Program-made: the position numbers and the translations under genes | Notes under the pieces: generated by a model | The model's input: only the letters and a program-made list of their open reading frames with translations | Databases searched by the model: none | What the model was told of the DNA's origin: nothing | NCBI GenBank assembly: GCA_011947345.1 | Contig: JAAVTG010000057.1 | Location: 124,001-188,000, forward strand | Length of the DNA: 64,000 nt | Direction: 5' to 3' | From: Phytophthora quininea | Taxonomy: Eukaryota > Oomycota > Peronosporomycetes > Peronosporales > Peronosporaceae | Part shown: positions 1 to 9,436 of the stretch, in pieces | Position numbering within the stretch: the first letter of the stretch is position 1 | Layout of the letters: each line of letters begins with the position of its first letter

Positions 1-419
1 CGCTCTACAACTTGGCAGACATTTGCCTCGTCACTTCCATCCGTGACGGCATGAACCTTGTCAGCCACGAGTACGTCATGTGTCAGAGCAAGTCGTGCGA
101 GCCTCACCGCCAAGGACCAGGTGTGCTCATCTTGAGCGAGTTTGCAGGAAGTGCCCAGTCGCTGTCGGGGGCCATTCGCGTGAACCCGTGGAATACCACC
201 GACATGGCGAATGCGCTTGGGTACGCATTGGCGCTGCCGCTGATGGAACGAGAGTACCGTCAAACACATTTGTATCGCTATGTGAAAACGCACACTGCGA
301 GCTTTTGGGGGAAGAGTTTTCTGACGGACTTGGAGGACGCCGTGTCGCGTCCAAAACCCGTAGTGAAGAAGTTGGTGAGACGACCGACCGTCGGTGATCA
401 AGGCCCACCAATATCGTAA
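1..419 (+). CDS. Trehalose-6-phosphate synthase, C-terminal end of GT20 domain (partial)
   Basis: The frame is already open at base 3 and runs to a TAA at 417-419, so only the last ~139 codons are visible. They match the end of the glycosyltransferase family 20 domain that transfers glucose from UDP-glucose to glucose-6-phosphate: the stretch 'LADICLVTSIRDGMNLV' with 'SHEYVMCQ' is the nucleotide-sugar site, followed by 'LILSEFAGSAQSL' and 'NPWNTTDMANAL'. The final ~25 residues are not conserved. Many oomycete and plant enzymes continue into a phosphatase (TPP) domain; I could not find one in the next kilobase in any frame, so the gene either ends here, is truncated, or has shifted frame. Confidence 0.85.
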   Translation, partial: LYNLADICLVTSIRDGMNLVSHEYVMCQSKSCEPHRQGPGVLILSEFAGSAQSLSGAIRVNPWNTTDMANALGYALALPLMEREYRQTHLYRYVKTHTASFWGKSFLTDLEDAVSRPKPVVKKLVRRPTVGDQGPPIS

Positions 420-1409
420 AAAAACCATGAAGGACGAAATGCTTTCAGGTCTGGTTGGCTTGCTGCTAGCCCGGGTCAGTAGTAATACACGACAAGGTAA
501 TTTGTTCGACTCACTTCCTCCACGAGATATCTCTATGATACCAACCCACAGGTATTTTGCCTGGACATTTTACTGTCCTGATCCATCGGATCACCCCACC
601 CGTGGTGGTTCAACCCGCTGGCCAAGACCATGCTTGCTCTGTTCGGACGCTAAGGGGTTTATCGACGACACACACGATTCGGACCAGCACGACTTCTGTT
701 TCTTTCAAGCTCAACAGTACCAGCGCCCTCTTTCAAGAAGCATGAAGAGTTGTGGTGTTCGTCCGTTCCAGTACTCCCTCGGACACAAGTTCGACGATGC
801 CATCGGGAAGGAGTTCTTCCGAGCGTATGTCAAAGTCTGCGAGAACGTCGGCCAAATCGAGGCCGACGACGTCATGCTTGACGTTCTCAAAAGCTCGATC
901 TGTAGGTCTCGCTAGAGTCCTCTTGATGCATGCTAGTCAAGCGAGCTCGAGCTCCACGCCCCAACCACATCCGAGTTCGTGAAAAACCGTACAAGTCACT
1001 ATGCCTTGAATTGCTTGCGAGTGCTTTGAACCAAAACCCAAGACGAATCCTCTGCGAGTGCCGGAGTGAGTATTTCTCCGGTAAGTGCTGTCACATTCTC
1101 GCAATCAATGGAGCAGCTCGTGCTGATTTCTCCTTCGTCGCCACTTACTTGTTTCGAAGTAGTGTTTTCCGAAATTGGGGAGCTTTCAAGAAACTTCACC
1201 GTTTGGAAAGCAGACTGTAAACCATGTAGCTGGCGCCTTTGCCAGAGCCACCTGGGGTCTCCCAAACGTTTTTCACGCGTTGCTGTCTGTACCAATACTG
1301 AAGGCAGTAACACTGAAGGTACACTGCATTCTCATTAACGTTGAAGCTATCTCTAGCGGTCATTGGACCTGGTGCGGGTGCTACGGGGTCTGACGTTAGC
1401 TTGACCTTA
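420..1409. other. No confident gene; open frames of unknown meaning
   Basis: Between the TPS fragment and the retrotransposon no family is recognised. Two stretches look more protein-like than chance: plus strand ~725-915 (ending before a TAG at 913-915) and minus strand ~1205-1409, which stays open for ~70 codons up to the retrotransposon target site. Neither has a clear start or recognisable domain. Confidence 0.3.
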
Positions 1410-1414
1410 AAACC

Positions 1415-1715
1415 ACTTGCGAATGCAAGTCACGCAGAGGAGGAGACGAACTCGAGTAGAGTGTTTGACGGTTAGCAGCAGCAAAGCGCCTGCCACTCAG
1501 CTGTGTATTTGTAGAGTGAGCTCTGGGCTCAGTTAAACTTTCCCTGTCTAAAGAGATAGTCATACTCTAACCGTCAGTTGTAGTGGACAACCTCGTAGGA
1601 CAATTCCACTACGTGGGAAAACCTCCAGCCTCTCAACGCCTTCACGGGATAAACAACCCACACAAACACAGGCACCGCAGCAACTGTGGGGAACAGTACA
1701 CTCCACTCCGCAACA
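1415..1715 (-). repeat. 3' LTR of the copia element
   Basis: 301 bp, identical to 6623-6923 except base 1592. Read on the minus strand it begins TGTTGCGG and ends CGCAAGT, an imperfect terminal inverted repeat. A purine-rich tract (minus-strand AGTAGGTGGGGC) lies immediately inside it at about 1716-1727 and would serve as the polypurine primer site. Confidence 0.96.
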
Positions 1716-1722
1716 GCCCCAC

Positions 1723-4700
1723 CTACTGGTTTCCATTGTTGCTCTTGGTTGCCTCAAATTCCTTCTGCGACATAAGTCCCATTGCAGCGCGATGCTTCTC
1801 AAACTTAACACGCGGTAATGGTTTTGTGAACGCGTCTGCAACGTTCTCGTCACCGGGGACCCTTAACACATCGACCTGCTTCAGCTCGACACGTTCGCGC
1901 ACAAAGTGATGTCTCACATCAATGTGCTTGGTGCGATTATGAAACTCAGGGTTCTTCGCCAACTTCTTGGCACTCTCATTGTCCACAAATACCTCCGTCG
2001 GTGCCTTCTGCTCTACCTTCAATTCTTTAAACATTTGGCGCAGGTGGATCACTTCCTGAACCAGCAGACTAAGCGCCATATATTCTGCTTCCGTCGTGTG
2101 CAGCGCAACCGTTTTCTCGGTTTGGCTGCTCCACGATATTGTGCTTCCACAAAATTTCGTTAGATATCCTGCCACACATTTTCGATCGTCAATTCGATTA
2201 GCAAAGTCAGCATCTGCATAAGCCGTCAAGTGTCGATCCAGCTTTTGGTCCGCCCACTGACGTCCACCAACACAAATACCCCAGCTTAACGTTTCTTTCA
2301 GATATCGCAATCCTCGTTTAGCTGCCTGCCAATGCAGCAACCCGGGGTTCTCCAAAAACTGACTGCACTCTCGAACCAAATACGCCAAGTCAGGGCGTGT
2401 ACCTAACATTAAGTACATCATGCTCCCAACTACAGAGCGATAAGGCTTCGAGCTCATCAAATTCCTCTCATCAGCGCTGGACGCGCACATGGTCTTCGAC
2501 AGCTTCAGATCTGCTGTGCTTGGCGTCTTGCAACCATTGCACTGACTCATTCCGAATCGCTCTAAGACGGACTTACCGTATTTGTGCTGGTTAATAAAGA
2601 TTGTTCTCTCATCTCTGTTTCTAGCAACTTCCCAGCCCAGAATGTAGTGAAGTTCTCCAAGATCTTTCATCTCGAAGCGTTCTCTGAACATCGTCTTCAT
2701 CTGGTTAATTATCTTCATGTTTGGTGCAAATAAGATTAAGTCGTCCACATAGAGCGGAATGAAAACAAGTTGTCCATCAATAACTTTGACAGCCACACAC
2801 GGCTCACACTTAAGCATGGTAAAACCCTGCTCTTGTAGGAAAGATTTCAGAAGCTCAAACCACACTCGTGGTGCCTGCTTCAAGCCGTAAAGGCTTTTCA
2901 GTAAATGACAAACCCAGTCTTCTTTTCCTTTCACTCGAAAGCCTTCCGGCTGTTCCATAAAGACCTCAACGTCTATCTTTCCATTCAAGAACGCCGTGGT
3001 GACATCCATTTGATGCACCTCATAATCCCACACAGCAGCAAACGTCAACAACGCTCTCAGCGTTTCCAGTCGTACTACAGGTGAGTAGACTTCTAGATAA
3101 TTAATGCCATACACTTGCATGAAGCCTTTGATTACAAGTCTTGCCTTGTATCTGTCAATCTCACCATTTGGGAGGTATTTCACACGAAAAACCCATCGGT
3201 TCTTCAGCACTTTCATGTGCCGCTTACGTGGCAGTAGCTCCCATGTACCATTCTTCAGCAAGGCTTCATACTCGGCATTCATTGCACGTTTCCACTGCAT
3301 GTATTGCTCACTCTGCATGGCTTCTTTGTATGTCTCGGGCTCCGTGACAGCACTTTCCGTCATGCAACAGTAATCCTGCCACCATGACTCTGCTCTCTCT
3401 TTTGCCATTGCGTGTTGTAGCTCCTCACGAGCCTTCACCCATTCGACAGATGCCGAGCATACTGGCGATGAGATCTCACTCTCAGTCGCATTTGAATAGC
3501 CAATGTAGATGTAGTCACTAAACCACGAGGGCGACTTGCTCGCACGACCACTCCGTGTTACTGGATGGTCCTCTGTGCTCGCATCTTCCGGAGCCACATA
3601 CTCCCGTAGTGACCTGCTGGAGGAGGCTTTTAAACGCTCCTTGCCTCGGTCATCACGAGATTCTGTAGGCATCTCCGTGTCCGTGGTCTCTATCTCACGA
3701 GACATCGGAGTGGAAGTCCCTTCCGTTGGCACTACATCAGACGCTTTTGCAGCATCTTTTGGTCTATCCTCAGCAGCAGGTGCCTCGCACCGCTCTGGTT
3801 TATTTCTCTTCTTTTGAGAATCAGAGGTGCCACAACTGGTTCGACCTCTTTTCGTGGTGCGTACACTGCAACCACTTGACCGAATCTCACATTCAGTCTC
3901 TGAGGCGCCACTACTGGCTCGACCTCTTTTGGCAGCGTGGCGACCGCTTTCGGCCCCACCTGACCGGGCATCACTCTCGGTATCAGCCCCACCTGACCGG
4001 TCATCTCGGCCAGGGTCATCGGCCCCACCTGTCCGACGACTTTTCTCATCATTGTCGGCGTCATCGGCCCCACCTGTCCGACGATCGCTCTCATCTTGCT
4101 GGCCTTCGTGCATTTCGTCGAGCATTGGCTCAACGTCATTTGACGTGCCATCGACACCAAAATATTCATTTGTTGTTACTGCACGAGGCTCAGACAATTG
4201 ATTCTCTTGCATGTTGATCCGACCACGTTTATTCTCATAGAAGACGACAGTATGGCTGTAGAACGGCTTGCTGGTCTTACTATCCAACAACCAATATCCC
4301 CGCTTTTCACGAGAATAACCAACAAAGATTGCTTCGCGAGCTTTAGCATCCATCTTTCTTCTTTCAACTTTATCGACATAAGCCAACACTGCACATCCAA
4401 ACGTTCGTAGTCGCTCATATGCAGGCGTCCTGCGATACCACACTGCGTACGGTACTTCCATTCCTCGAACAGAGTTTGGCACAATATTCACGCAATATGT
4501 CGCTGTGATCGCCGCTTCACCCCAGAGAGCTTGCGGTAGATCGAAGTGAACAAGCATGCACCTCATCTTTTCCGTGATCGTACGGTTCATCCTCTCTGCA
4601 ACGCCGTTTTGCTCAGGAGTGTGTTTGATACTTGTCGTGCACTCCATACCTCGCTTCATTGTACACCGCCGCTGAAGCGCTTCAAACTCCTTTGCATTAT

Positions 4701-5139
4701 CAGATCGCAAAGATTTCATTCTTACATGGAGCTGCGTTTTCACCATTTCGTAGTACTGATCAAACCTTGCAGACACTTCAGATCGGTGCTTGAGCAAATA
4801 CAGCGTTACAAACCGGCTTGCATCATCCACGAACACCGCAAAATATCGCTTGCCACCATAAGTCTCTTCCGGGTATGGACCCCACACATCAACATGGGCC
4901 ATTTCTCCAACTAACCACTCTCGTATCTGCAAGTGTTGTCGATGAAAGGGACCGCGAGTTATTTTCCCTTTCGCGCACGTTTCACACCTGAATGAGTCCG
5001 AGATGCGCAGATTCACATTTTCTAGTGGCCATTGATCATGACTGAAGAGTGAGTTAAAGGCATTTTTGCCTGGATGCCCCAGTCTGGCATGCCACAATTC
5101 CAACTTGCTCACTTGAGTAGGTGCAGCTGTCAATGCCAT
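1723..5139 (-). CDS. Copia pol: integrase, reverse transcriptase, RNase H
   Basis: A 1,138-codon open frame. Near its start is the integrase zinc motif (H-x-R-L-G-H, then C-E-T-C), then the D,D(35)E core seen as 'HVDVWGPYPEE', 'RSDNAKEF' and 'EQNGVAERMNRTI'. A low-complexity linker of ~200 residues follows. The reverse transcriptase has the catalytic 'YVDD' and 'FLNGKIDVEVFMEQPEGF'; RNase H shows 'AYADADFAN', 'TEAEYMAL' and 'TKHIDVRHHF'. No stop interrupts it, so catalytic functions appear intact. The first in-frame Met (5139) is probably not a real start: the frame is open further upstream to the gag-protease junction, from which it differs by -1. Confidence 0.93.
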   Translation of the reverse strand: MALTAAPTQVSKLELWHARLGHPGKNAFNSLFSHDQWPLENVNLRISDSFRCETCAKGKITRGPFHRQHLQIREWLVGEMAHVDVWGPYPEETYGGKRYFAVFVDDASRFVTLYLLKHRSEVSARFDQYYEMVKTQLHVRMKSLRSDNAKEFEALQRRCTMKRGMECTTSIKHTPEQNGVAERMNRTITEKMRCMLVHFDLPQALWGEAAITATYCVNIVPNSVRGMEVPYAVWYRRTPAYERLRTFGCAVLAYVDKVERRKMDAKAREAIFVGYSREKRGYWLLDSKTSKPFYSHTVVFYENKRGRINMQENQLSEPRAVTTNEYFGVDGTSNDVEPMLDEMHEGQQDESDRRTGGADDADNDEKSRRTGGADDPGRDDRSGGADTESDARSGGAESGRHAAKRGRASSGASETECEIRSSGCSVRTTKRGRTSCGTSDSQKKRNKPERCEAPAAEDRPKDAAKASDVVPTEGTSTPMSREIETTDTEMPTESRDDRGKERLKASSSRSLREYVAPEDASTEDHPVTRSGRASKSPSWFSDYIYIGYSNATESEISSPVCSASVEWVKAREELQHAMAKERAESWWQDYCCMTESAVTEPETYKEAMQSEQYMQWKRAMNAEYEALLKNGTWELLPRKRHMKVLKNRWVFRVKYLPNGEIDRYKARLVIKGFMQVYGINYLEVYSPVVRLETLRALLTFAAVWDYEVHQMDVTTAFLNGKIDVEVFMEQPEGFRVKGKEDWVCHLLKSLYGLKQAPRVWFELLKSFLQEQGFTMLKCEPCVAVKVIDGQLVFIPLYVDDLILFAPNMKIINQMKTMFRERFEMKDLGELHYILGWEVARNRDERTIFINQHKYGKSVLERFGMSQCNGCKTPSTADLKLSKTMCASSADERNLMSSKPYRSVVGSMMYLMLGTRPDLAYLVRECSQFLENPGLLHWQAAKRGLRYLKETLSWGICVGGRQWADQKLDRHLTAYADADFANRIDDRKCVAGYLTKFCGSTISWSSQTEKTVALHTTEAEYMALSLLVQEVIHLRQMFKELKVEQKAPTEVFVDNESAKKLAKNPEFHNRTKHIDVRHHFVRERVELKQVDVLRVPGDENVADAFTKPLPRVKFEKHRAAMGLMSQKEFEATKSNNGNQ
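3936..4110 (-). repeat. Degenerate short repeats in the copia linker
   Basis: Within the linker between integrase and RT, the plus-strand unit GGCCCCACCTG(A/T)CCG recurs four times with spacings of roughly 40-60 bp, encoding repeated 'RTGGADD/RSGGAD' acidic-glycine units. It lies outside any catalytic domain and is likely to vary in length between element copies. Confidence 0.7.
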
Positions 5140-5159
5140 TGACTGAGGTGATTCCAGCT

Positions 5160-6050
5160 TCAGACAACATAATTTTTTTCATCCATCTCTGCAGTCGTTA
5201 CCCCAGAGTATAAGATCACATCCGCCACCCTAGGTCTGTCAAAATGCACTTTAACACGCTCTCGAAAATTCACATCACTGCGCAATTGTCGATTCACGGA
5301 GTACAAGTTACACTGAAGTTCTGGTGCGTAACGAACTCCGTGCAACGTCAACTGGCATCGACAACCGGAAGTCACCAATTCCTTTCGGATTGTTCCAATT
5401 CCTTCTACACTCAGGTAATTGTTTCCTCCAACGCGTATCCTAGCGCTAAGGCGTGTGAACTCCACAAAGTCGGTCATTTCATTTGTGATATGACTGGTTG
5501 CTCCAGAATCGATATACCAACGATCGTGAGCCCGATCTGCAACCGACTTCTTCATCTTCATAGCTTGAAGTACGACATAAGCTTCATCATCACTTTCATT
5601 GTTATACAGGCTCTTGTCGCTACTCCTCCCATTTTTCCCACTATTCGATTTGCTTCTCTTCTGCGATGCGCCACTTTGATCGTCACGTGATGGCGGACGC
5701 TTGCCTAAGTGCGGACATTCTCGTACTTGATGATCGTTTTCATGACAATGATAACAACCATTACGCTTTTGCCCATTATTGTCTGGCGTATATCCACCAC
5801 CTTGGCTTTGTCCACCACCGCGACCACCAAAACCACGACCGCGTCCACCTCGGCCTCGACCACGACCTCGGCCACGTCCACGACCACGACCACCCGCGTA
5901 AAAGGCTTTGTCTTCATCTTCTCCTTTTGCGTTCTCACTCTTTCGTCCTTGTCGATTGTCGTACGCCATCTCTAACGCGAGCTCAAGTTGTTCATAGTTG
6001 GGTGGATCATCGGCATTTTCTGGCTTGTGACTGGCGAGGAACGTCTGCAC
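5160..6050 (-). CDS. Copia gag C-terminus and aspartic protease
   Basis: Continuation of gag in a second frame. An RGG-rich tract (minus-strand codons around 5815-5900) precedes a CCHC zinc knuckle (C-Y-H-C-x4-H-x4-C) that binds genomic RNA. Downstream 'WYIDSGATSHIT' is the copia-type aspartic protease active site. The frame closes with TGA at 5160-5162, just after a run of seven A on the minus strand (5173-5179), where the pol frame is displaced by -1. The GTG at 6050 is only the edge of the open frame, not a start. Confidence 0.88.
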   Translation of the reverse strand: MQTFLASHKPENADDPPNYEQLELALEMAYDNRQGRKSENAKGEDEDKAFYAGGRGRGRGRGRGRGRGGRGRGFGGRGGGQSQGGGYTPDNNGQKRNGCYHCHENDHQVRECPHLGKRPPSRDDQSGASQKRSKSNSGKNGRSSDKSLYNNESDDEAYVVLQAMKMKKSVADRAHDRWYIDSGATSHITNEMTDFVEFTRLSARIRVGGNNYLSVEGIGTIRKELVTSGCRCQLTLHGVRYAPELQCNLYSVNRQLRSDVNFRERVKVHFDRPRVADVILYSGVTTAEMDEKNYVV

Positions 6051-6574
6051 TACATGATCGTAGTCGCGAGGAGAGATCCAATCAACAAAGCTGGCCGCAC
6101 GTACTCATCCACTGGTCTGCCAACTTCTGCTATAGTTTCCATTAGACGACGCATCTCACTCAAATGGTCCGGCAAGCTTTCATTTTGTTTCAGGCGGAGG
6201 CGACTTAACTTGGCTCTTTCCTCTGCATACTTCAAGTAAGTCTTCCCCATAAATCTTTTCTTCAGTCGATCCATGACGCGGTACGGAGTGGGCTCGTACT
6301 TCACACTCTTCATGATTTGATTCGTCATCGCGTCGTAGATGATTTCCTTCGCCCACGAGGTTTCACTCAACCACTTGTCACGTTCATCTTCATTCTCCTT
6401 GCTCTCGTCGGGCTGGGCAATATCCTGCTCACAATACTTCCATAGCTTCTTCCGCTGCAGCTTCAGCTTCAGCCGCTCGCGCCACACCTCGTAGTCTTTG
6501 CCGTCAAACTTTGGAATCGTCGACTTCTTGTCATCGTCGCTCGACTCCTTCGCCTTCTTCTTTTGCTCAGCCAT
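6050..6574 (-). CDS. Copia gag N-terminus
   Basis: Starts at ATG 6574 and shows the copia gag pattern ('[15 protein letters not shown]', then '[10 protein letters not shown]' and '[15 protein letters not shown]'), the structural protein of the retrotransposon particle. The frame runs into a TAG at 6050-6052 after a one-base shift close to 6075; the matching continuation lies in the next frame (5160-6050). With one further base in the CTCC/CT run there, gag would be continuous. A consensus error is as likely as a real lesion given the number of similar shifts in this window. Confidence 0.88.
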   Translation of the reverse strand: MAEQKKKAKESSDDDKKSTIPKFDGKDYEVWRERLKLKLQRKKLWKYCEQDIAQPDESKENEDERDKWLSETSWAKEIIYDAMTNQIMKSVKYEPTPYRVMDRLKKRFMGKTYLKYAEERAKLSRLRLKQNESLPDHLSEMRRLMETIAEVGRPVDEYVRPALLIGSLLATTIM

Positions 6575-6599
6575 TTTGTCTAGTTGCGAGTCGACTCCT

Positions 6600-6622
6600 G
6601 TGCGAGACTTGGGCTCATAACC
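6600..6622 (-). other. Primer-binding site, initiator-Met tRNA anticodon region
   Basis: Directly inside the 5' LTR the minus strand reads GGTTATGAGCCCAAGTC. Its complement contains GGGCTCATAACC, the anticodon stem-loop of eukaryotic initiator methionine tRNA, not the tRNA 3' CCA end. This is the half-tRNA priming arrangement known for Drosophila copia. The match is seen directly; the mechanism is inferred from that family. Confidence 0.8.
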
Positions 6623-6923
6623 ACTTGCGAATGCAAGTCACGCAGAGGAGGAGACGAACTCGAGTAGAGTGTTTGACGGTTAGCAGCAGCAAAGCGCCTG
6701 CCACTCAGCTGTGTATTTGTAGAGTGAGCTCTGGGCTCAGTTAAACTTTCCCTGTCTAAAGAGATAGTCATACTCTAACCGTCAGTTGTAGTGGACAACT
6801 TCGTAGGACAATTCCACTACGTGGGAAAACCTCCAGCCTCTCAACGCCTTCACGGGATAAACAACCCACACAAACACAGGCACCGCAGCAACTGTGGGGA
6901 ACAGTACACTCCACTCCGCAACA
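6623..6923 (-). repeat. 5' LTR of the copia element
   Basis: Partner of 1415-1715, 301 bp with one mismatch. Because the element is on the minus strand, this right-hand copy carries its promoter. Its inner edge abuts the primer-binding site directly; its outer edge is followed by target duplication AAACC at 6924-6928. Confidence 0.96.
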
Positions 6924-6955
6924 AAACCAATACTGATGTTGTGTTTGCTTATTTT

Positions 6956-7192
6956 TTAAGTGCTGGCAATCCACAGCCGTGATGGCGACGAATCGACACG
7001 AGCATCCAATAACGCGAGTTTTTCAACTGACTCACCGTTTCCAGCAAGCAACGCAGCGTTCCATCCATCAGTGTCGATGCCTTTGTTGATGGGCAAATAG
7101 TGCCTTACCATAGTATTTAGGAGATGGGAAATGGTGTTATATTGGCGGACTGTTGGCGTGAAGTTTATAACTCTGCCGTAGCAGTTTTGCAA
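6956..7192 (-). other. Possible ankyrin-repeat remnant
   Basis: A minus-strand open frame whose C-terminal half resembles one decayed ankyrin repeat ('DTDGWNAALLAGNGESVEKL' followed by 'LLDAR'). It lies between the retrotransposon and the arrestin-like gene. There is no second repeat, and a GTGAGT sequence inside it could equally be an intron donor. I would not treat it as a gene without transcript support. Confidence 0.25.
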
Positions 7193-7246
7193 GCGACATT
7201 GCTCCTGGCAGCATTAGGACTCACCATTTCGGCTAAGATGCTTCTT

Positions 7247-8163
7247 TCATTGCTGTTTGTGCGTGGGAGCTTCCGCGGGAACAACTGTCACGGGGAAGTC
7301 CAGCCATGCACCACGACTGAACAAGTATCCACAGTGAGCTCGGACATGGTATTTCCAGCTGACCAAGGGAGTTGTGTTCGTCGGATAAAATGCTTTGTTC
7401 GACACCAACCGCATTGCTACCGTGTGGTCCCTGGATTGTCCGGCCGGAATTTTGACGGCGTGTTGATGCTGGCAAAGTCGTGTGGAGATTTTAAAACCGT
7501 TCTTCCCCTCGTGGACATTTAGATCTTCGTGCAGTTCAATGGACAGCCACCGCATCTTCATTTTCGACTGATTGACAACGGAGCAGCGCACGGTTATCTC
7601 CTCTCCACCAGCGTAAGCGTCTCGGTTCAGGAATGCCGAAATCTGGCAGCTTCCTTTGCGAACGATTGTCAGCATCCGGACTTCTTTCTCGACGGAGTAT
7701 TGGACCGGTTTATCAAATCGCGCTATCGGGGTGGGCAAGACCACAAGTTCTTGCTTGAACACCAGGTCGGAAGGGAGGGCGCCTCGAACTGGTTGATAAA
7801 CTTGGATCTCATATTTAATCTGAGCCTTCACGTTCTTTTCAGGTCGATTAGCGATGCTGAAACTGGCAGGAATTACCGGCAGGAGCCACTATATTCCCAG
7901 GAGAAAACGAATCAGAGTTCACTGTAAGGTCCATTTCCCGGTTGAGAAGCGCTTGCTTTTGCTGCGGAAGCTTCGATCGTCACCGGTAACAGGTTTCGAA
8001 CACCATTGCAGGTCATTAGAATAAAATATGTCCAACAGCTCACTGCAAAAGCATCGCTGGACTCATCGCCAGCTCGCGAGCTCGCCCGAATTTGCTGATG
8101 CGCGCTTACGAAATCACTCTTGTTGCCGTCGGCGTGTTCAGTAAGCACGCGCCGCCCGACCAT
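7247..8163 (-). pseudogene. Arrestin-like gene, 5' part scrambled
   Basis: The 3' part (7247-7831, ~194 codons) is a clean arrestin C-terminal-type beta-sandwich ('YAGGEEITVRCSVVNQSK', 'IPAGQS', 'SWKYHVRAHC'). Arrestin-fold proteins of this type act as trafficking or ubiquitin-ligase adaptors at membranes. The end of the N-domain is recognisable upstream ('LTVNSDSFSPGN' and 'NVKAQIKYEIQVYQP') but in a second frame; the change at ~7848 fits one extra T. Further upstream (7912-8163) only a poorly conserved open frame remains, with a GTAAGC donor-like site. Either one or two introns plus consensus errors, or a genuine pseudogene. Start not determinable. Confidence 0.6.
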
Positions 8164-8426
8164 CTTTTTTGCTTTCTCGCTCGCCGTCTGGATTTTTTCA
8201 TCGGATCGAAAACTGGGACAATTCTGGAGCGCTCCACATCTGGCACGAATAGAATCATACAGGTTCCAGTATTACATTTATCAAGTTACTCATATGGTTA
8301 CGGCACTTCTGTATTGATTATCATGTCGGTTACGGGGCTATTTCTGGCGCGCCAAGTGTTTGACACAAACGGCAGTCTTTACGTGTGGGCGAGCGAGGTG
8401 GGACTTGGACCACAATCGACTTTACC

Positions 8427-8445
8427 TTTCAGTTCGCCATTTGCC
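8427..8445 (+). promoter_or_regulatory. Oomycete Inr/FPR-like core promoter
   Basis: TTTCAGTTCGCCATTTGCC matches 15 of 19 positions of the oomycete initiator plus flanking-promoter consensus (GCTCATTYYNCAWTTTNYY). It lies 30 bp before the ATG of the secreted peptide at 8475, the usual spacing for a short 5' UTR. Confidence 0.6.
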
Positions 8446-8474
8446 TCATCACCCCCACTCCGACACCCTCGACG

Positions 8475-8714
8475 ATGTGTCCGCTTCGCTACATTCTGCT
8501 GCTGCTGTCGCTGCTGGTGGCCATGATCGGTCTGTCGCAGGCCATGACGGACTCGGAGGTGTCGGCGCTCACGGACGACGACGACAAGCCCGGCAAGGGC
8601 AAGAACAAGAAGCAGACGCAGTCCACCGTGCGCACGCTCGTCGACATGCTCAACGGCCGCTACCTGTACAACGCCTGGAAGCTCAGTCGCGGCGCAGCCA
8701 TTAAGCCAGAGTGA
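8475..8714 (+). CDS. Small secreted protein, 79 aa
   Basis: Starts at ATG 8475, chosen because it follows a core-promoter match by 30 bp and opens with a strong signal peptide (hydrophobic 'YILLLLSLLVAMIGLSQA', residues 6-23). The mature part is ~56 residues: acidic start ('ALTDDDDKPGKG'), a lysine-rich spacer, and a C-terminal 'STVRTLVDMLNGRYLYNAW' that could form an amphipathic helix. It has no cysteine pairs and no RXLR motif. Function unknown; it may be a secreted apoplastic peptide or a wall-associated protein. Confidence 0.65.
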   Translation: MCPLRYILLLLSLLVAMIGLSQAMTDSEVSALTDDDDKPGKGKNKKQTQSTVRTLVDMLNGRYLYNAWKLSRGAAIKPE

Positions 8715-8907
8715 ACACAGTCTTCAGACCGAGCAAAGAGCCAGCCAATCTTGTCGAAGAAGCCGGCCTTGTGGGGGCAAGAAACCCCGCAGTTATTATG
8801 TGGAAAATAGATGAACCTCGATGTAGAACCTGCGTCCAATAGTGCGTGCAAGAAGCAGAAGAGATAACACAAGCAATACACGCTCTGAAGCCGTCATTAT
8901 ATTGTTA

Positions 8908-9291
8908 TTATGCCCGCTGGCAAACGTTGCCCGAGTTCATGACGAGCGGCTCGCTGGCCGACTTCTCCGTGAGCGGCATGAGCTCCTCGTCCTTGCGCAT
9001 GTGGCTGCGCTGCGGGTCCGTGAGCTTCACCTCGAAGCGCGGCGCCTCCTCGCCCGGCTGCTGCTTGGCGCGGCCCTGCACGATGTTGTGCAGTAGCATG
9101 CTCTCGGCCTCGTCGATGCCCTTGACCAGCTCGTGCAGCGTCTCGCAGTCCGTCACTTGCGCGTTGGCCAGGAAGTTCTCTCTTAGCGCCAGTCTCGCCT
9201 GCTTGGTAGCGTACGCGTCCTCCCGGAACGCCTGGCGGCTCGCGCGGAGCAAGCGGCGGTAGCCTCCCAGCACCTGCGTCCGTGTCGCCAT
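8908..9291 (-). CDS. LYR-motif protein, MZM1/LYRM7-like
   Basis: 127 codons from ATG 9291. The N-terminus 'GGYRRLLRASRQAF' carries the LYR-type tripeptide (YRR variant) followed by 'ALRENFLANAQV', the helical pattern of the mitochondrial Complex1_LYR family. Best guess within the family is MZM1/LYRM7, a matrix chaperone that holds the Rieske iron-sulfur protein during complex III assembly, because of the arginine-rich helix and C-terminal acidic tail; other LYR assembly factors remain possible. It is divergently arranged with cytochrome b5 reductase, ATG to ATG 145 bp. Confidence 0.7.
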   Translation of the reverse strand: MATRTQVLGGYRRLLRASRQAFREDAYATKQARLALRENFLANAQVTDCETLHELVKGIDEAESMLLHNIVQGRAKQQPGEEAPRFEVKLTDPQRSHMRKDEELMPLTEKSASEPLVMNSGNVCQRA

Positions 9292-9436
9292 AGTACTATC
9301 GTCAAATGATAGCCGTACACACTAATTTTGTTGTAAACGGTTAACCCTTTCCAAAACGAAATCTGATGTCATAATGTGTGATTTGCGATGACGTTTTGGA
9401 CCCCACAAATTGCGAATCTTCAGAATTGGATCAGCG

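Larger units (their letters stand above)
1415..6923 (-). mobile_element. Ty1/copia-type LTR retrotransposon, nearly intact
   Basis: A 5,509-bp element on the minus strand with two 301-bp LTRs that differ at one base (C at 1592, T at 6800). It is flanked by the 5-bp target duplication AAACC (1410-1414 and 6924-6928). On the minus strand the order is LTR, tRNA primer site, gag with CCHC knuckle, protease, integrase, reverse transcriptase, RNase H, short G-rich purine tract, LTR. Integrase before RT is the copia order. The near-identical LTRs imply very recent insertion. Two single-base shifts interrupt the otherwise intact polyprotein (near 6075 and 5173-5179). Confidence 0.96.
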
